Notes: generated from the sequence alone by a model not told the origin. A stretch of 64,000 nucleotides of DNA from Aureimonas phyllosphaerae (GCF_900113065.1 NZ_FOOA01000001.1:248001-312000), one strand, 5' to 3'. Positions 53,260-63,703 are shown, numbered from the stretch's first letter. Numbers and translations: made by a program.

Positions 53260-54246
53260 CTAAAGGACGTGAGTATCGACATCAGCCTGAGACTTGCCGC
53301 GCGGCGGGATCTGGATGTCGTCCGGCGCGCCGACCATGCCGGCGGCGCCCTGCGCGGTCATGTCCGGCTTCAGGCGCTGCTCGCGCAGGAAGATGAAGAC
53401 GCCGGACGCGGTGATCACCGCCGCACCGATCAGCATCGAGATGCGCGGTGTCTCGTCGAAGATCACGACGCCGAAGAGCAGCGCCCAGACGATCAGCGAG
53501 TACTGGTAGGGAACCACGGTCGAGGCAGGCGCCAGCGTCAGCGAGCGGTTCACGGCCGAATGCGCGGCCATCGCCACGATGCCGAGCAGGAACAGGAACC
53601 CGAGGTCGAAGGCGGACGGCGTGACCCAGTGCATCGGCGCGAGGATCGCTCCGAACACGAGCGCCATCACCGTCTGCCAGGTGATCAGCGTGGTCTCGCC
53701 GGCTCCTGCAAGGATCCGCGTCGAGATCATCAGGAGCGCGTAGCAGAAGCTGCCCGCGACCGCGATCAGCGCCGGCCAGCCGGCGCTCGCAAGGTCCGGC
53801 CCCAGCGCGATCAGCACGCCTCCGAAGCCGACCAACACCGCGCTCCAGCGCACCCAGCCGACCCGCTCCTTCAGGATCAGCGCGGAGAGAGCGGTCACGT
53901 AGATCGGCCCGGCGAGGTAGAAGGTCATGACGTTGGCGAGCGGCAGGTAGCTCAGCGCCCAGTAGAAGAAGCCCGTTTCCATCGCCGATCCGGCAGCGCG
54001 CAGGAGATGCAGGCCCGGCCGCGCCGGACGCACGACGCTGCGGACATCGACGCGGCGGATGAACGGGATCAGGATCACGAGCGCCGAGACGCTGCGCAGC
54101 ATCAGCACCTGCCCCACCGAATAGGTGCCGACCAGCCACTTGCCCATCGCATCGTTCACCGAGAACATGAAGCAGCCGAGCAGCATGAAGCCGACGCCCC
54201 AAAGGGCTGCCGTGCGGGAGTGTGAGGCGCTGGCAGGCGACGACAT
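53260..54246 (-). CDS. DMT-superfamily transporter (EamA)
   Basis: The 328-residue protein has ten predicted helices in two EamA halves, starting FMLLGCFMFSVNDAMGKWLV and with FYLAGPIYVTALSALILKER and PYQYSLIVWALLFGVVIFDE. It is an inner-membrane carrier of the drug/metabolite family; the substrate cannot be told. The C-terminal tail of about 35 residues is polar and cytoplasmic. Confidence 0.88.
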   Translation of the reverse strand: MSSPASASHSRTAALWGVGFMLLGCFMFSVNDAMGKWLVGTYSVGQVLMLRSVSALVILIPFIRRVDVRSVVRPARPGLHLLRAAGSAMETGFFYWALSYLPLANVMTFYLAGPIYVTALSALILKERVGWVRWSAVLVGFGGVLIALGPDLASAGWPALIAVAGSFCYALLMISTRILAGAGETTLITWQTVMALVFGAILAPMHWVTPSAFDLGFLFLLGIVAMAAHSAVNRSLTLAPASTVVPYQYSLIVWALLFGVVIFDETPRISMLIGAAVITASGVFIFLREQRLKPDMTAQGAAGMVGAPDDIQIPPRGKSQADVDTHVL

Positions 54247-54330
54247 GGAGACTCGCAGTTGATGAAGGCCGGCAGGTGGACAAGGCTGGGTTACAGCCCC
54301 TCGTGCGCAGCGTCCATCGCGAAGGCCCCG

Positions 54331-54906
54331 TCAGCCGGACACGTTTCGTAGCGGACGACTGAGATAGCGCGAGCCGGCCAAGCCGAAGCGCCACGGCTCG
54401 TCGATCGCCTTGGTGATGCCGATCCTCGGCCCGACACCAACGGGCCCCGGCGCCGCGGCCTGGCGGAAGAGAAAGGGCGGCTCGTCGATCGCCAGGCCAT
54501 CATGGCCGGCGTCGATGCCGAGCGCCTGGGTCAGCCGGCCGGGGCCGGCGCACAGAAGCCTCGGCTCATCGAGGCCGCGCCTTCGACCCATGGCATCCAG
54601 CCCGGCCAGCGGCTCGAGCGCCCTCAGCAGCACGGCGCTGCCGGGCTCCGTGCCATCGCAGACGATGTTGAGGCACCAGTGCAGCCCGTAGGAACGGTAG
54701 ACATAGGCCCGGCCGATCGGACCGAACATGGCGCGGTTGCGCAAGGTCTCGCCGCGGAACGAATGCGATGCGGCATCGCCGGCGCGGTAGGCTTCAGTCT
54801 CGACGATGCGCCCGCCCACCCCGTCGAGATAGAGTTCGCAGCCGATCAGCGCGGCCGCCAGCGAAACGGCATCCTGTGCGAAGAATTCGTCGGATCGTGG
54901 CGGCAT
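54331..54906 (-). CDS. mpg: 3-methyladenine DNA glycosylase, AAG/Mpg family
   Basis: The 191-residue protein has [20 protein letters not shown] with the catalytic Glu in [37 protein letters not shown] and [15 protein letters not shown]. It removes alkylated purines from DNA. Size matches the bacterial Aag family. A longer reading to 54996 covers the tRNA promoter and is rejected. Confidence 0.93.
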   Translation of the reverse strand: MPPRSDEFFAQDAVSLAAALIGCELYLDGVGGRIVETEAYRAGDAASHSFRGETLRNRAMFGPIGRAYVYRSYGLHWCLNIVCDGTEPGSAVLLRALEPLAGLDAMGRRRGLDEPRLLCAGPGRLTQALGIDAGHDGLAIDEPPFLFRQAAAPGPVGVGPRIGITKAIDEPWRFGLAGSRYLSRPLRNVSG

Positions 54907-54948
54907 GGTCCCCTTGTGGCGAAAGCTCCGGGGCGCATCCGTTCCGTC

Positions 54949-54978
54949 TTGACAGCGCCGCCCGAGCGTCCGTATATC
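54949..54978 (+). promoter_or_regulatory. Strong promoter of tRNA-Met
   Basis: TTGACA (54949-54954) and TATATC (54973-54978) are 18 bases apart on the plus strand, about 65 bases before the tRNA. It also lies just upstream of the divergent mpg gene. Confidence 0.7.
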
Positions 54979-55044
54979 GCCCTCAACTCGCCGCACGACA
55001 ACGGCGGGCGCTTCGGATGTGGTCGAGACCGATCCTTCCGCCTT

Positions 55045-55121
55045 GGCAGTGTAGCTCAGTTGGTGAGAGCGCCGGATTCATAACCCGGAGGTCGGCAGTT
55101 CAAATCTGCCCACTGCTACCA
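55045..55121 (+). tRNA. tRNA-Met (anticodon CAT), elongator type
   Basis: A full 77-base cloverleaf with encoded CCA: acceptor GGCAGTG/CACTGCT, D-arm GCTC...GAGC, anticodon loop TTCATAA, T-arm GGCAG-TTCAAAT-CTGCC. The 1-72 pair is G-U, not the mismatch of initiator tRNA, and the anticodon stem lacks the three G-C pairs of an initiator. A CAT anticodon could also be Ile2, but the acceptor stem does not look like that type. Confidence 0.92.
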
Positions 55122-55202
55122 AACCTTCCGATACGCCTCTCTGCGCCGCGAGTGGCCCTGGTTGCAGCTACGCAATCTCAAGACCTGCCGCGTAACGTCC
55201 TC

Positions 55203-57155
55203 ATGACATTGGACGATATCGGGCGGTCTATGCTCAAGAACACGATGCGCTGGCTGACCCTTTCGTCGGTCGGTTCCGAGATGGCCGCAAAGCAGTTCGA
55301 GGAACTGCGCTCGCAGGTGCCGCTCCTCTATGCGCTTCTCAGCGTCAATGCGCTGGCGCTCGGCTACACGCACTACGGCAAGGCGCCGTTCTGGATGTCG
55401 GTCCTCGCGCCCGGCTCGCTCGCCCTCTTCGGCGCGCTGCGAGGGGTTGCATGGCTGCGCTACGACGTGAAGGCCTTCGAACACGCCGACATCATCCGCC
55501 TCCTTCGCCGAACCGCCGTGCTCGGCTGCCTCCTGTCGGTCGCCTACATCCTCTGGTCGCTGCGCCTGACGCAATTCGGCGGGGCGGATGAGCGGGCGCA
55601 TGTCGCCATGTTCGTCGGCATCACCGTGATCGGATGCATCTTCTGCCTCAGCCACCTGCCGCAGGGGGCCGTTCTCGTCGCGACCTTCACGACCATCCCC
55701 TACCTCCTGTTCTACCTCCTGGCTTCGAGGAGCACGGTCTACATCGCGATCGCGCTGAACATCCTCCTTGTGACGCTCGTCGTCATGCGGGTGCTGATGA
55801 ACGGGTTCTCGGCCTTCTCCAAGCTCGTTCAATCGCAGAGCGAGACGGCCCGGCTGAACCGCGAGGTGACGATCCTCGCGCACACCGACCTCCTCACGGG
55901 CCTTCCGAACCGGCGGCTGTTCTTCTCGGATCTGCGGCAGCACATGACCGGTCGCGATCCGTCGAGCCCTGCCCTCTCGCTCGGCGTGATCGACCTCGAC
56001 CGGTTCAAGGCCGCCAACGACACCTACGGCCATCTCGTCGGCGACCAGATCCTGGCACAGGTCGGCGTGAGGCTGGCAGAGGAATTCGAAGACAAGGGAA
56101 TCGTGGCGCGGCTCGGGGGCGACGAGTTCGCGTTCATCGTCGAGGCCGATGGCGAGACGGCGATCGGGATGATGTCCGGCGTCTGCGAGCGCCTCGCCGA
56201 ACCCTACGTGACCGATGGCGTCACCATCTCCATCGGCGCTTCCTGCGGCATCGCCACAGTGGTGGGCGTCAAGGTCGACGCTTCGGCGCTCTACGAACGG
56301 GCGGACTACGCCCTCTACACGTCCAAGAACTCGCGGCGTGGCCTGCCGACCCTTTATTCCGAGGCGCACGAGGCCGCCGTCCGATCGGACCGGGCGATCG
56401 AGGCCGCCCTGCAGGCCGCCGATCTTGATCGTGAGCTGACGATCCATCTTCAGCCGGTGGTGAACTCACAGAGCCACGCGCTTTCCGCCGTCGAGGTCCT
56501 GGCGCGCTGGACGTCGCCGACGCTCGGCACGATCAGCCCCGCCGTCTTCGTGCCGGTCGCGGAGCGCACGGGCATCGTCCACCGCCTCACCGTCAAACTG
56601 TTCGACAAGGCGCTCGCGGCGGCGGCGGACCTGCCGGATACGGTCGCGGTCTGTTTCAATCTCTCGGCCCACGACCTGACATCGCCAGGCACGATCCTGT
56701 CGATCATCTCCGCCCTGCGGAACTCGGGGGTCGCACCCTCGCGCATCGTCTTCGAACTGACGGAAACGGCGATGCTGCGGGACTTCGAGGCGGCCCGCGA
56801 GGCGCTCGGCGCACTCAGCGCGCTGGGTGCCCAGGTGGCGATCGACGATTTCGGCACCGGCCACGCCAGCCTCAGCTATCTCCGCGAACTGCCGATCCGC
56901 CGTGTGAAGATCGACCGCAGCTTCGTCAGCGGCGACAAGGCCCTCGCCCGGCGCGATCTTCTCGGCGCCGTGATCGCCATGTGCCGCTCGCTGGACCTGC
57001 AATGCGTGGCCGAGGGCGTGGAGACCGAAGAGCAGATGGCGTTCCTGCGCGAGGCCGGATGCGACGCGCTGCAGGGCTATCTGATCGCGCGGCCGATGCC
57101 CGCCGCCGACCTCTGCACCTGGATGGAAACGCCTCGCGCCTTTGCCGCCGCCTGA
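55203..57155 (+). CDS. Membrane GGDEF-EAL cyclic-di-GMP protein
   Basis: The 650-residue protein has an N-terminal membrane part of about six helices (40-200), a GGDEF domain (about 222-385, intact RLGGDEF) and an EAL domain (about 400-640, signature EVL, then [40 protein letters not shown]). The RxxD inhibitory site before GGDEF is absent. Both catalytic sites look usable, so it could make or break cyclic di-GMP and thus affect attachment. It begins 80 bases after the tRNA. Confidence 0.88.
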   Translation: MTLDDIGRSMLKNTMRWLTLSSVGSEMAAKQFEELRSQVPLLYALLSVNALALGYTHYGKAPFWMSVLAPGSLALFGALRGVAWLRYDVKAFEHADIIRLLRRTAVLGCLLSVAYILWSLRLTQFGGADERAHVAMFVGITVIGCIFCLSHLPQGAVLVATFTTIPYLLFYLLASRSTVYIAIALNILLVTLVVMRVLMNGFSAFSKLVQSQSETARLNREVTILAHTDLLTGLPNRRLFFSDLRQHMTGRDPSSPALSLGVIDLDRFKAANDTYGHLVGDQILAQVGVRLAEEFEDKGIVARLGGDEFAFIVEADGETAIGMMSGVCERLAEPYVTDGVTISIGASCGIATVVGVKVDASALYERADYALYTSKNSRRGLPTLYSEAHEAAVRSDRAIEAALQAADLDRELTIHLQPVVNSQSHALSAVEVLARWTSPTLGTISPAVFVPVAERTGIVHRLTVKLFDKALAAAADLPDTVAVCFNLSAHDLTSPGTILSIISALRNSGVAPSRIVFELTETAMLRDFEAAREALGALSALGAQVAIDDFGTGHASLSYLRELPIRRVKIDRSFVSGDKALARRDLLGAVIAMCRSLDLQCVAEGVETEEQMAFLREAGCDALQGYLIARPMPAADLCTWMETPRAFAAA

Positions 57156-57226
57156 CCCCTCGCGGCTTGCGAAGCCTTGTCGCCGAGGCTAGGCAACGCG
57201 CCAACGAGGTTGCGGATGGAGCTTTC

Positions 57227-58180
57227 ATGACACCGCGCGTTGCCGTCATCGGCTGTGGCCATTGGGGTCAGAATCACGTCCGCACGTTGAAGGAGATCGG
57301 CGCGCTCGCCGCCCTTTCCGACGCCGATCCCACACGCGCCGCAGCGCTCGCCGAGCGTTTCGCCGTGCCGGCGGTCTCGCTCGAGGCGCTCCTTGCCGAT
57401 ACGGCGATCGACGCGCTGGTGCTCGCGCTGCCGCCCTCGCTGCACGGGCCGACCGCGCGTCGCGCCTTCGCTGCCGGGAAGGATGTCCTGATCGAGAAGC
57501 CGATCGGGCTCGACGCGATCGATGCGGCGGCCACCGCGAAAGCCGCGGCGGATGCCGGCCGTATCCTGATGGTAGGCCATGTCCTGCGCTTCCATCCCGT
57601 CTTCGAGCGTCTGGAGGCCGCGGTCGCCGAAGGCCGCATCGGCACGCTCCGGCACATCATCTCGACGCGCCTCGGCCTCGGTCGCTTCCTCGGCATGGAC
57701 GCGGTGTGGGACCTCGCCCCGCACGACCTGTCGCTGGTGCTGCGGATCGCGGGCGAACATCCCGCCTCGATCGAGACGCTGCGGCGCACCGTGCTCAGCG
57801 ACGAGACCGACGTCGCCGACATCGCCCTCAGCTTTCCATCGGGCGTCGGAGCGGAAATCCACGTTTCGCGTGTCTCGCCCTTCCGCGACCGTCGCTTCAC
57901 GGCGATCGGAACCGAAGGCATGCTGTGCTTCGACGATCTCGCTCCCGAGGGACAGAAGCTCGCCTTCTACGGTCACCGCGTCTGGCGCGACGGCCGGGCG
58001 TTCGCCTTCCAGTCCGCCGACCCGGAATACATCGAGACCGAGCCCGGCCTGCCGCTCGACCGGGAACTGCGTCACTTCCTCGAGTGCGTCACCACGCGCC
58101 AGCCGCCGCGTACCGGCGCGGACGAGGCGGTGGAGACGGTGCGCATCCTGGAAACGGCCTCGCCGCGCTCGGGCGCGTAA
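57227..58180 (+). CDS. Gfo/Idh/MocA-family oxidoreductase
   Basis: The 317-residue protein has the NAD-binding VAVIGCGHWGQNHVRTLKEI, the catalytic Lys in LIEKPIGLD (90-92) and the C-terminal region DLAPHDLSLVLRIAGEHPAS. It is a sugar or polyol dehydrogenase; similar ones act on nucleotide sugars for surface polysaccharides. Substrate unknown. It converges on mnmA with four bases between stops. Confidence 0.87.
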   Translation: MTPRVAVIGCGHWGQNHVRTLKEIGALAALSDADPTRAAALAERFAVPAVSLEALLADTAIDALVLALPPSLHGPTARRAFAAGKDVLIEKPIGLDAIDAAATAKAAADAGRILMVGHVLRFHPVFERLEAAVAEGRIGTLRHIISTRLGLGRFLGMDAVWDLAPHDLSLVLRIAGEHPASIETLRRTVLSDETDVADIALSFPSGVGAEIHVSRVSPFRDRRFTAIGTEGMLCFDDLAPEGQKLAFYGHRVWRDGRAFAFQSADPEYIETEPGLPLDRELRHFLECVTTRQPPRTGADEAVETVRILETASPRSGA

Positions 58181-58184
58181 GGCG

Positions 58185-59357
58185 TCAGGCGACGAGGCTC
58201 TGCGAGCCGTCGTCCGACAGCGCAGCCCGCTCGGTGCGCGCGATCACGCCGCCGCCGAGCACCTGCGCGCCCTCCCCTTCGCCGGCATAGAAGACGCAGG
58301 CCTGGCCGGGCGAGACGCCGTCTTCCCCGGCCAGCAATTCGACCACCGGCGCCCCGTCGGCGCCGCGCGAAAGCCGCGCGGGCGCTGGTGGGCGGGTCGA
58401 GCGGATGCGCACGAAGAGGTCCATGCTCTCCTCATCGCCCGCCGGCATCGGCGCCGTGCCGAGCCAGTTGACCGAGCGCAGCGTCAGCCGCCGGGTCTCG
58501 AGCGCAGAGCGGGGCCCGACGACCACGCGCGCCGCGCGCGCATCGATGCCGACGACATAGAGCGGCTCACCCGACGCGATGCCGAGGCCGCGCCGCTGGC
58601 CGATCGTGAAATGGACGATGCCCTGATGCCGCCCGAGCGGCCGCCCGTCGACATGCACGATCTCGCCCGGCTCGCCGGCATCCGGGCGCAGGCGCGAGAT
58701 CACGTCGCTGTAGCGACCATTGGCGACGAAGCAGATGTCCTGGCTGTCGGGCTTCGAGGCGACGCCGAGCCCGAAGCGCGCCGCGATCTCGCGCGTCTCG
58801 GGCTTCGTCAGGTGCCCGAGCGGAAAGCGCAGGAAATCCACCTGCTCCTGCGTCGTGCCGTAGAGGAAGTAGCTCTGGTCGCGGTCGAGATCGGCCGGCC
58901 GATAGAGGCTGCGATGATCGCCGTTCGGACGCGACAGGATGTAGTGCCCGGTGGCCAGCGCGTCGGCGCCGAGCTCGCGCGCGGTGGCCAGGAGATCGCG
59001 GAACTTCACCGTCTGGTTGCACGCGACGCAGGGAATCGGCGTCTCGCCCGCGAGATAGCTCGCGGCGAAGGGATCGATCACCGCCTCGCGGAACCGCTGC
59101 TCGTAGTCGAGGACGTAGTGCGGAATGCCGAGGATTTCGGACGTCCGGCGCGCGTCGGCGATGTCCTGGCCCGCGCAGCAGGCGCCGGCGCGCTTGGGCG
59201 TCGCGCCGCCGTCGTAGAGCTGCAGGGTGATTCCGACGACGTCGTAGCCCTCCTCCTTGAGAATCGCAGCGGTGACCGACGAATCGACGCCGCCCGACAT
59301 GGCGACCACGACGCGCGTCTCGGCGGGCGCCTTCGGCAGGTCGAGACTGTTCAGCAT
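58185..59357 (-). CDS. mnmA: tRNA-specific 2-thiouridylase MnmA
   Basis: The 390-residue enzyme has the PP-loop SGGVDSS (21-27), catalytic Cys113 ([10 protein letters not shown]) and Cys209 ([11 protein letters not shown]), and the insert [10 protein letters not shown]. It makes 2-thiouridine at the wobble position of tRNA Lys, Glu and Gln. Length is slightly above the family average because of an N-terminal extension, as in other alphaproteobacteria. Confidence 0.95.
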   Translation of the reverse strand: MLNSLDLPKAPAETRVVVAMSGGVDSSVTAAILKEEGYDVVGITLQLYDGGATPKRAGACCAGQDIADARRTSEILGIPHYVLDYEQRFREAVIDPFAASYLAGETPIPCVACNQTVKFRDLLATARELGADALATGHYILSRPNGDHRSLYRPADLDRDQSYFLYGTTQEQVDFLRFPLGHLTKPETREIAARFGLGVASKPDSQDICFVANGRYSDVISRLRPDAGEPGEIVHVDGRPLGRHQGIVHFTIGQRRGLGIASGEPLYVVGIDARAARVVVGPRSALETRRLTLRSVNWLGTAPMPAGDEESMDLFVRIRSTRPPAPARLSRGADGAPVVELLAGEDGVSPGQACVFYAGEGEGAQVLGGGVIARTERAALSDDGSQSLVA

Positions 59358-59499
59358 GGCAGGCAAACTCTCATGCGCCGGCCGGGCCGGCAGGTAAGCG
59401 CTTCTTTTACTCAGCCTGCCGGAACGTGCCAACCATCGGATCGCATTCGCGTTCTCGGCACCGCGAGACCACAATTCCATCTGGGTGGGCCTGAAGCTT

Positions 59500-59537
59500 G
59501 ATTCAACCTGTTATCGAATTGCTAATAAGGGCTTAGC
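59500..59537 (+). promoter_or_regulatory. Candidate cell-cycle control sites upstream of sciP
   Basis: A GANTC methylation site (GATTC, 59500-59504) and an inverted repeat GCTAA-N7-TTAGC (59521-59537), which has the seven-base spacing of a CtrA box but deviates in the half sites, lie 70-105 bases before sciP. The stretch is AT-richer than its flanks. Confidence 0.4.
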
Positions 59538-59605
59538 GGAATGTTTAGAGCCGCCGGTCTAGCTTGAACGTGGCGATTAGGTCTTTGCGTAGTGTAGAGA
59601 GTTCA

Positions 59606-59896
59606 ATGACCGATCAGGTTAGACCAAGAGTGAAATACGTCATTGGCCCCGATGGGAGTCCGCTGACGATCGCCGACCTCCCGCCCTCCAATACGAGGCG
59701 CTGGGTGATCCGCCGCAAGGCGGAAGTGGTCGCGGCGGTGCGCGGTGGGCTCCTCAGCCTCGACGAGGCTTGCTCGCGCTACACGCTGACCGTGGAAGAA
59801 TTCCTGTCGTGGCAGGCGTCGATCGACAGCCACGGCCTGGCCGGGCTGCGCACGACGCAGATCCAGGAATATCGCAAGAAGATCGATCTGCACTGA
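59606..59896 (+). CDS. sciP: CtrA inhibitor SciP
   Basis: The 96-residue protein [59 protein letters not shown] is SciP (DUF1153). Its HTH recognises DNA and CtrA and restrains CtrA-driven promoters early in the cell cycle in Caulobacter. ATG at 59606 gives the usual length. A terminator follows at once. Confidence 0.95.
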   Translation: MTDQVRPRVKYVIGPDGSPLTIADLPPSNTRRWVIRRKAEVVAAVRGGLLSLDEACSRYTLTVEEFLSWQASIDSHGLAGLRTTQIQEYRKKIDLH

Positions 59897-59920
59897 TCGA
59901 TCGGCACGCGAGGGAATCGA

Positions 59921-59951
59921 AGGGCCGGGCCGCAGGGCGCCGGCCCTTTTT
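59921..59951 (+). terminator. Rho-independent terminator after sciP
   Basis: Stem AGGGCCGG/CCGGCCCT with an 11-base loop and a T5 run. Confidence 0.85.
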
Positions 59952-59982
59952 CATGCCGCGGGGATAGCTCGTGCCCCGCACG

Positions 59983-60016
59983 AAAAAGGCCCGGTCGCCA
60001 GAAGCGGCCGGGCCTT
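59983..60016 (-). terminator. Rho-independent terminator after the FliJ-like gene
   Basis: On the minus strand AAGGCCCGG/CCGGGCCTT with a 13-base loop is followed by T5 (59987-59983). It ends the FliJ-like transcript. Confidence 0.8.
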
Positions 60017-60044
60017 CGTCGAGAATCGTGTGCGGCGGGGATCG

Positions 60045-60404
60045 TCAGGCGACGGCGGTGCGCCGGTCCTCCCCGGCATCGCGCTGCTCGAGCTTCTCGG
60101 CGTTGACGAGTTCCGCCTCGGCCTCCTCGAGCGCGATGCGCGCGGCGTTCATCTGGATGCGCAGGTCGCCGGCCGAATTCGTCAGGTTGTCGCGGCGGGT
60201 GCGCGCGGCCTTGGCGAAGGTCGGGTAAGCGAAATGGTTGAGGTCCGTGATGCCGGACTTCTTCTCCTCGCTCGCGATCTGGGCGTCGAGCTCGCCGGCC
60301 ATACGCTCGAACTCGTTCAGCATCATCTGCAGCTGGTCTGCCTGACGGCGCTTCTCGGCCACCTTGAAGCGCGCCAGCCGAACCAGGTTGTCACGTTTGG
60401 CCAT
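60045..60404 (-). CDS. fliJ: FliJ-like protein beside ctrA
   Basis: The 119-residue protein is almost fully coiled coil: MAKRDNLVRLARFKVAEKRR, QADQLQMMLNEFERMAGELD, TRRDNLTNSAGDLRIQMNAA. FliJ-type proteins guide substrates of the flagellar export ATPase. In rhizobia a FliJ-family gene lies next to ctrA, as here. No other flagellar gene is in the window. GAGGG precedes the ATG at 60404. Confidence 0.78.
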   Translation of the reverse strand: MAKRDNLVRLARFKVAEKRRQADQLQMMLNEFERMAGELDAQIASEEKKSGITDLNHFAYPTFAKAARTRRDNLTNSAGDLRIQMNAARIALEEAEAELVNAEKLEQRDAGEDRRTAVA

Positions 60405-60782
60405 GACGCCCTCATCTCCTGTGTTCCATAGGGATTCTCGACATGAACCCCCGTTTCGCGACGCTCGTGCGGCTTCAGGCAAGCCTCGGCGGCTACACCT
60501 TAACCGTCTGTTTACGCGCGCCGTTAATCATAGCCATGGATCATTTAAGGCAGGGTAAACCGATCAGGTTCAAGTCGAAGCGAGGATGCGACGTGCTTTC
60601 CAAATGGGATCCCACACATCTTCGCCGCGATACGGACACAGATCGAAAGACTCGGTTGAACAAAGGATTCGAGCGGAAGGCATTGTTAACCATTCACTGG
60701 CACGATGGCTCTCAGCTCTAAGACGAACTCCAACCTTGTCGGTCCCCCCGCCCCGGCCGGGCTGATGCAGAGGATTTAACTG
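60405..60782. promoter_or_regulatory. ctrA control region with CtrA box and GANTC sites
   Basis: This 378-base region precedes ctrA. It has a near-consensus CtrA box TTAA-CCGTCTG-TTTA (60500-60514), further TTAAC half sites near 60688 and 60775, and three GANTC sites (60433-60437, 60649-60653, 60666-60670). In Caulobacter, CtrA autoregulates its promoters and CcrM methylation of GANTC tunes P1; the same logic is suggested here. A plus-strand frame 60443-60721 across it has no ribosome-binding site and is not accepted. Confidence 0.7.
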
Positions 60783-61478
<696 letters not shown>

Positions 61479-61500
61479 ACCAGCGGCCTTCATTGACCAG

Positions 61501-61534
61501 AGCCCGCCCTTCCCTTCGGAACGGCGGGCTTTTT
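61501..61534 (+). terminator. Rho-independent terminator after ctrA
   Basis: Stem AGCCCGCC/GGCGGGCT with a 14-base loop and a T5 run, 23 bases after the ctrA stop; six bases before the convergent gene's stop. Confidence 0.88.
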
Positions 61535-61539
61535 CATGC

Positions 61540-61932
61540 TCAGGCCGCGGCCGGCTCGGCAACCGCGACGAAGGGCGCGACCCAGTCGAGAAGCGAGGCG
61601 CGATCGAAGGGTCGGAAGATGAAGCCGTCGGCCCCTGCCCGCTTGGCGCGGGTCATGGTGCCGAGGTTCGATTCCACCAGCGAAACGAGAATCTTGGCCT
61701 TGGCCGTCTTCGGATCGGCCCGGAGCGCGCGTACCGACGCGTCTACCGTCGTGTTGGGAAGCGAGGCCGAGACCAGCACGAGGACCGGCGCAGCCGCACT
61801 TGGCTCGGCCAGCAGGCGGGCACCGGCGGCCAAGCTCTCGGCGCCGATCGTCTTGAGATCGATGCCCGTCAGGATGCGTGCGGCGACCTTGGCGACGATG
61901 CTGGATTCGTCGATGACGAGGCAGACGGACAT
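61540..61932 (-). CDS. Receiver-like protein lacking the phosphorylation site
   Basis: The 130-residue protein has a receiver fold: acidic pair D8-E9, ILVSLVE (Ser84 for the usual Thr/Ser), and GADGFIFRPF near the end. The phosphoacceptor Asp is replaced by Ser55 (VLVLVSASLPN) and the KPF Lys by Arg107. It therefore probably cannot be phosphorylated in the normal way and may act as a binding partner. It is encoded 99 bases downstream of chpT on the same strand and beside ctrA, suggesting a role in that pathway. Confidence 0.78.
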   Translation of the reverse strand: MSVCLVIDESSIVAKVAARILTGIDLKTIGAESLAAGARLLAEPSAAAPVLVLVSASLPNTTVDASVRALRADPKTAKAKILVSLVESNLGTMTRAKRAGADGFIFRPFDRASLLDWVAPFVAVAEPAAA

Positions 61933-62031
61933 GCGATCGGCTCCGGCTTGCCGCCGGCGAAGACCGGCGTTCGGGACGGACCTTAGCAGCCGATCTTTTC
62001 GGACGGGTTCACGAGAACGGCGAACGGATCG

Positions 62032-62724
62032 TCAACGCGATCCGTCGATTGCAACCGTTTCATCCGCGTCGGCGGGCTCGGCGGCCTCGGCGATCGGCGC
62101 CACGCGGAACACGGCCTCTTCGTCGGTCTGCTCCAGCGTGACGGCAAGCTTTGCCTCGCGCGCCAGAAGCAGCGCGTAATAGGGCTGGATGCCGTGGGCA
62201 TCGATCGATTCGGGTGTCGCCTCGCCGGCCAGAAGCTCGCGGAACTTCGCCGGCACGCGCAGCGGCTTGCCGCGCGAGGTGATCGTGAAGCGCGCCACCG
62301 GCTCGAGCTGCTCAATCACCACCTCGACCTCGCGCCCGCGCGGCACGGATGCGTTGGCAACGACGAGAAGGTTGAGCACCAGCTTGGCGATGTTCTTCGG
62401 GACGTAGGCGCGCTCGCCCGACCACTGCAGGTTGGCCTTCTCAAACGCCATCCAGCCCTCGGCGACGGTCCTGGCGTCGCCCATGTCGATCTGCGCCGTC
62501 GAGGAGCCCGACGCGCCATAGGCGATCCGCGCGAACTGGAGCTTGGCCACCGCGCTCTTGGTGGATGAGCGCACCAGCGCCATCGATTCCGGATCGTCCG
62601 GCATGTCGTCGAGAAGTTCGAGCCCGCTCTGGATCGCCCCGACCGGGGAGATGATGTCGTGGCAGAGGCGGCTGGCCAGGAGGGCCGCCAGATCCGGCGC
62701 GGACAATGCGGGCAGGTTCGTCAT
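62032..62724 (-). CDS. chpT: Histidine phosphotransferase ChpT
   Basis: The 230-residue protein begins APDLAALLASRLCHDIISPV with the phosphorylated His22, has helical-hairpin dimerisation residues, then a degenerate kinase-like fold (PKNIAKLVLNLLVVANASVP). It passes phosphate from CckA to CtrA and CpdR. It is close to ctrA, as in related genera. The C-terminal acidic tail is short. Confidence 0.93.
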   Translation of the reverse strand: MTNLPALSAPDLAALLASRLCHDIISPVGAIQSGLELLDDMPDDPESMALVRSSTKSAVAKLQFARIAYGASGSSTAQIDMGDARTVAEGWMAFEKANLQWSGERAYVPKNIAKLVLNLLVVANASVPRGREVEVVIEQLEPVARFTITSRGKPLRVPAKFRELLAGEATPESIDAHGIQPYYALLLAREAKLAVTLEQTDEEAVFRVAPIAEAAEPADADETVAIDGSR

Positions 62725-62980
62725 CGGCGTTCCGCCTTGGTTAACATTCGATGAAAATCGGACACAATCGCCCTATCACGCGGTCGCCCGTGCGGCGAGG
62801 CAAAGCCGGGCTGCCGGCACCCTTTCCGCCGCCTGTGGCATCCCGACGACACCTGCCCGTGCGGCAGGCCCCGGCGTTAGGGAAGCGGAAACCATGCATC
62901 GCGCAAGCTGTGGACGAGACCTTCGTCCGGTCGCCCGTCGGGGCGCCCGGATCGTCACAGCCTCCGGAAGGATTCCCGCG

Positions 62981-63577
62981 ATGAACCGCACGACCCGGCT
63001 GGTCCGCCGCCTCGCCCTCGCCGCCATGGCCGCCGTGGCGCTGCCGGCGTCGATCGGCCTCTCCACCCTGCCCGCGAGCGCCCAAGCGCAGAGCGGCGGC
63101 TACACGATGGAAGAGATCGTCGGCGAGGGGCACCGCTTCTTCGGCGCCACGGCCGGCGGCCTCGCCACGGTGATCGAGCGCGCCTTCCAGGAGCGCGGCC
63201 TGCCCAACGGCTACATCCTCGGCGAGGAAGGCTCCGGCGCCTTCATCGGCGGCCTGCGCTTTGGCGAAGGAACACTCTTCACCAAGAACGCCGGCGAGCA
63301 CCGCATCTTCTGGCAGGGCCCGTCGATCGGCTTCGACGCCGGCGGCGACGGGGCGCGCACCATGATGCTCGTCTACAACCTGCCCTCGGTGGAAGGCGTC
63401 TACGGCCGCTTCGTCGGCATGAGCGGCAGCGCCTATCTGGTCGGCGGTGTCGGCATGACATTCCTGCAGCGCGACGCGATCACGCTGGTGCCGATCCGCA
63501 CAGGCGTCGGCGCCCGCCTCGGCGTCAATGTCGGCTATCTCAAGCTGACCCCGAGCGCGACCTGGAACCCGTTCTGA
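62981..63577 (+). CDS. eipA: DUF1134 periplasmic protein, EipA-like
   Basis: The 198-residue protein has a signal peptide (ALAAMAAVALPASIGLSTLP...SAQA, about residue 35) and the DUF1134 domain: GGYTMEEIVGEGHRFFGATA, ERGLPNGYILGEEGSGAFIG, IFWQGPSIGFDAGGDGARTM. Brucella EipA is a member, needed for envelope integrity under stress. GGAAGG stands ten bases before the ATG. The 256 bases before it hold the divergent chpT promoter (TTAACA near 62740) and no gene. Confidence 0.9.
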   Translation: MNRTTRLVRRLALAAMAAVALPASIGLSTLPASAQAQSGGYTMEEIVGEGHRFFGATAGGLATVIERAFQERGLPNGYILGEEGSGAFIGGLRFGEGTLFTKNAGEHRIFWQGPSIGFDAGGDGARTMMLVYNLPSVEGVYGRFVGMSGSAYLVGGVGMTFLQRDAITLVPIRTGVGARLGVNVGYLKLTPSATWNPF

Positions 63578-63703
63578 CCGGGAACGCCGCGCTAGGCAGG
63601 CCGGGTCGGATTGACGTATGACAGTTCGATGCGGCCGTCGTCCGGTCGCCTTTCTGGCCTATGTCGACCTACGGCATCCGCCAGGCACGAGGTCGAACGT
63701 TTC

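Noticed and set aside
60443-60721. 92-codon plus-strand frame before ctrA
   Set aside because: It covers the CtrA box and GANTC sites, has no ribosome-binding site, and no recognisable family.
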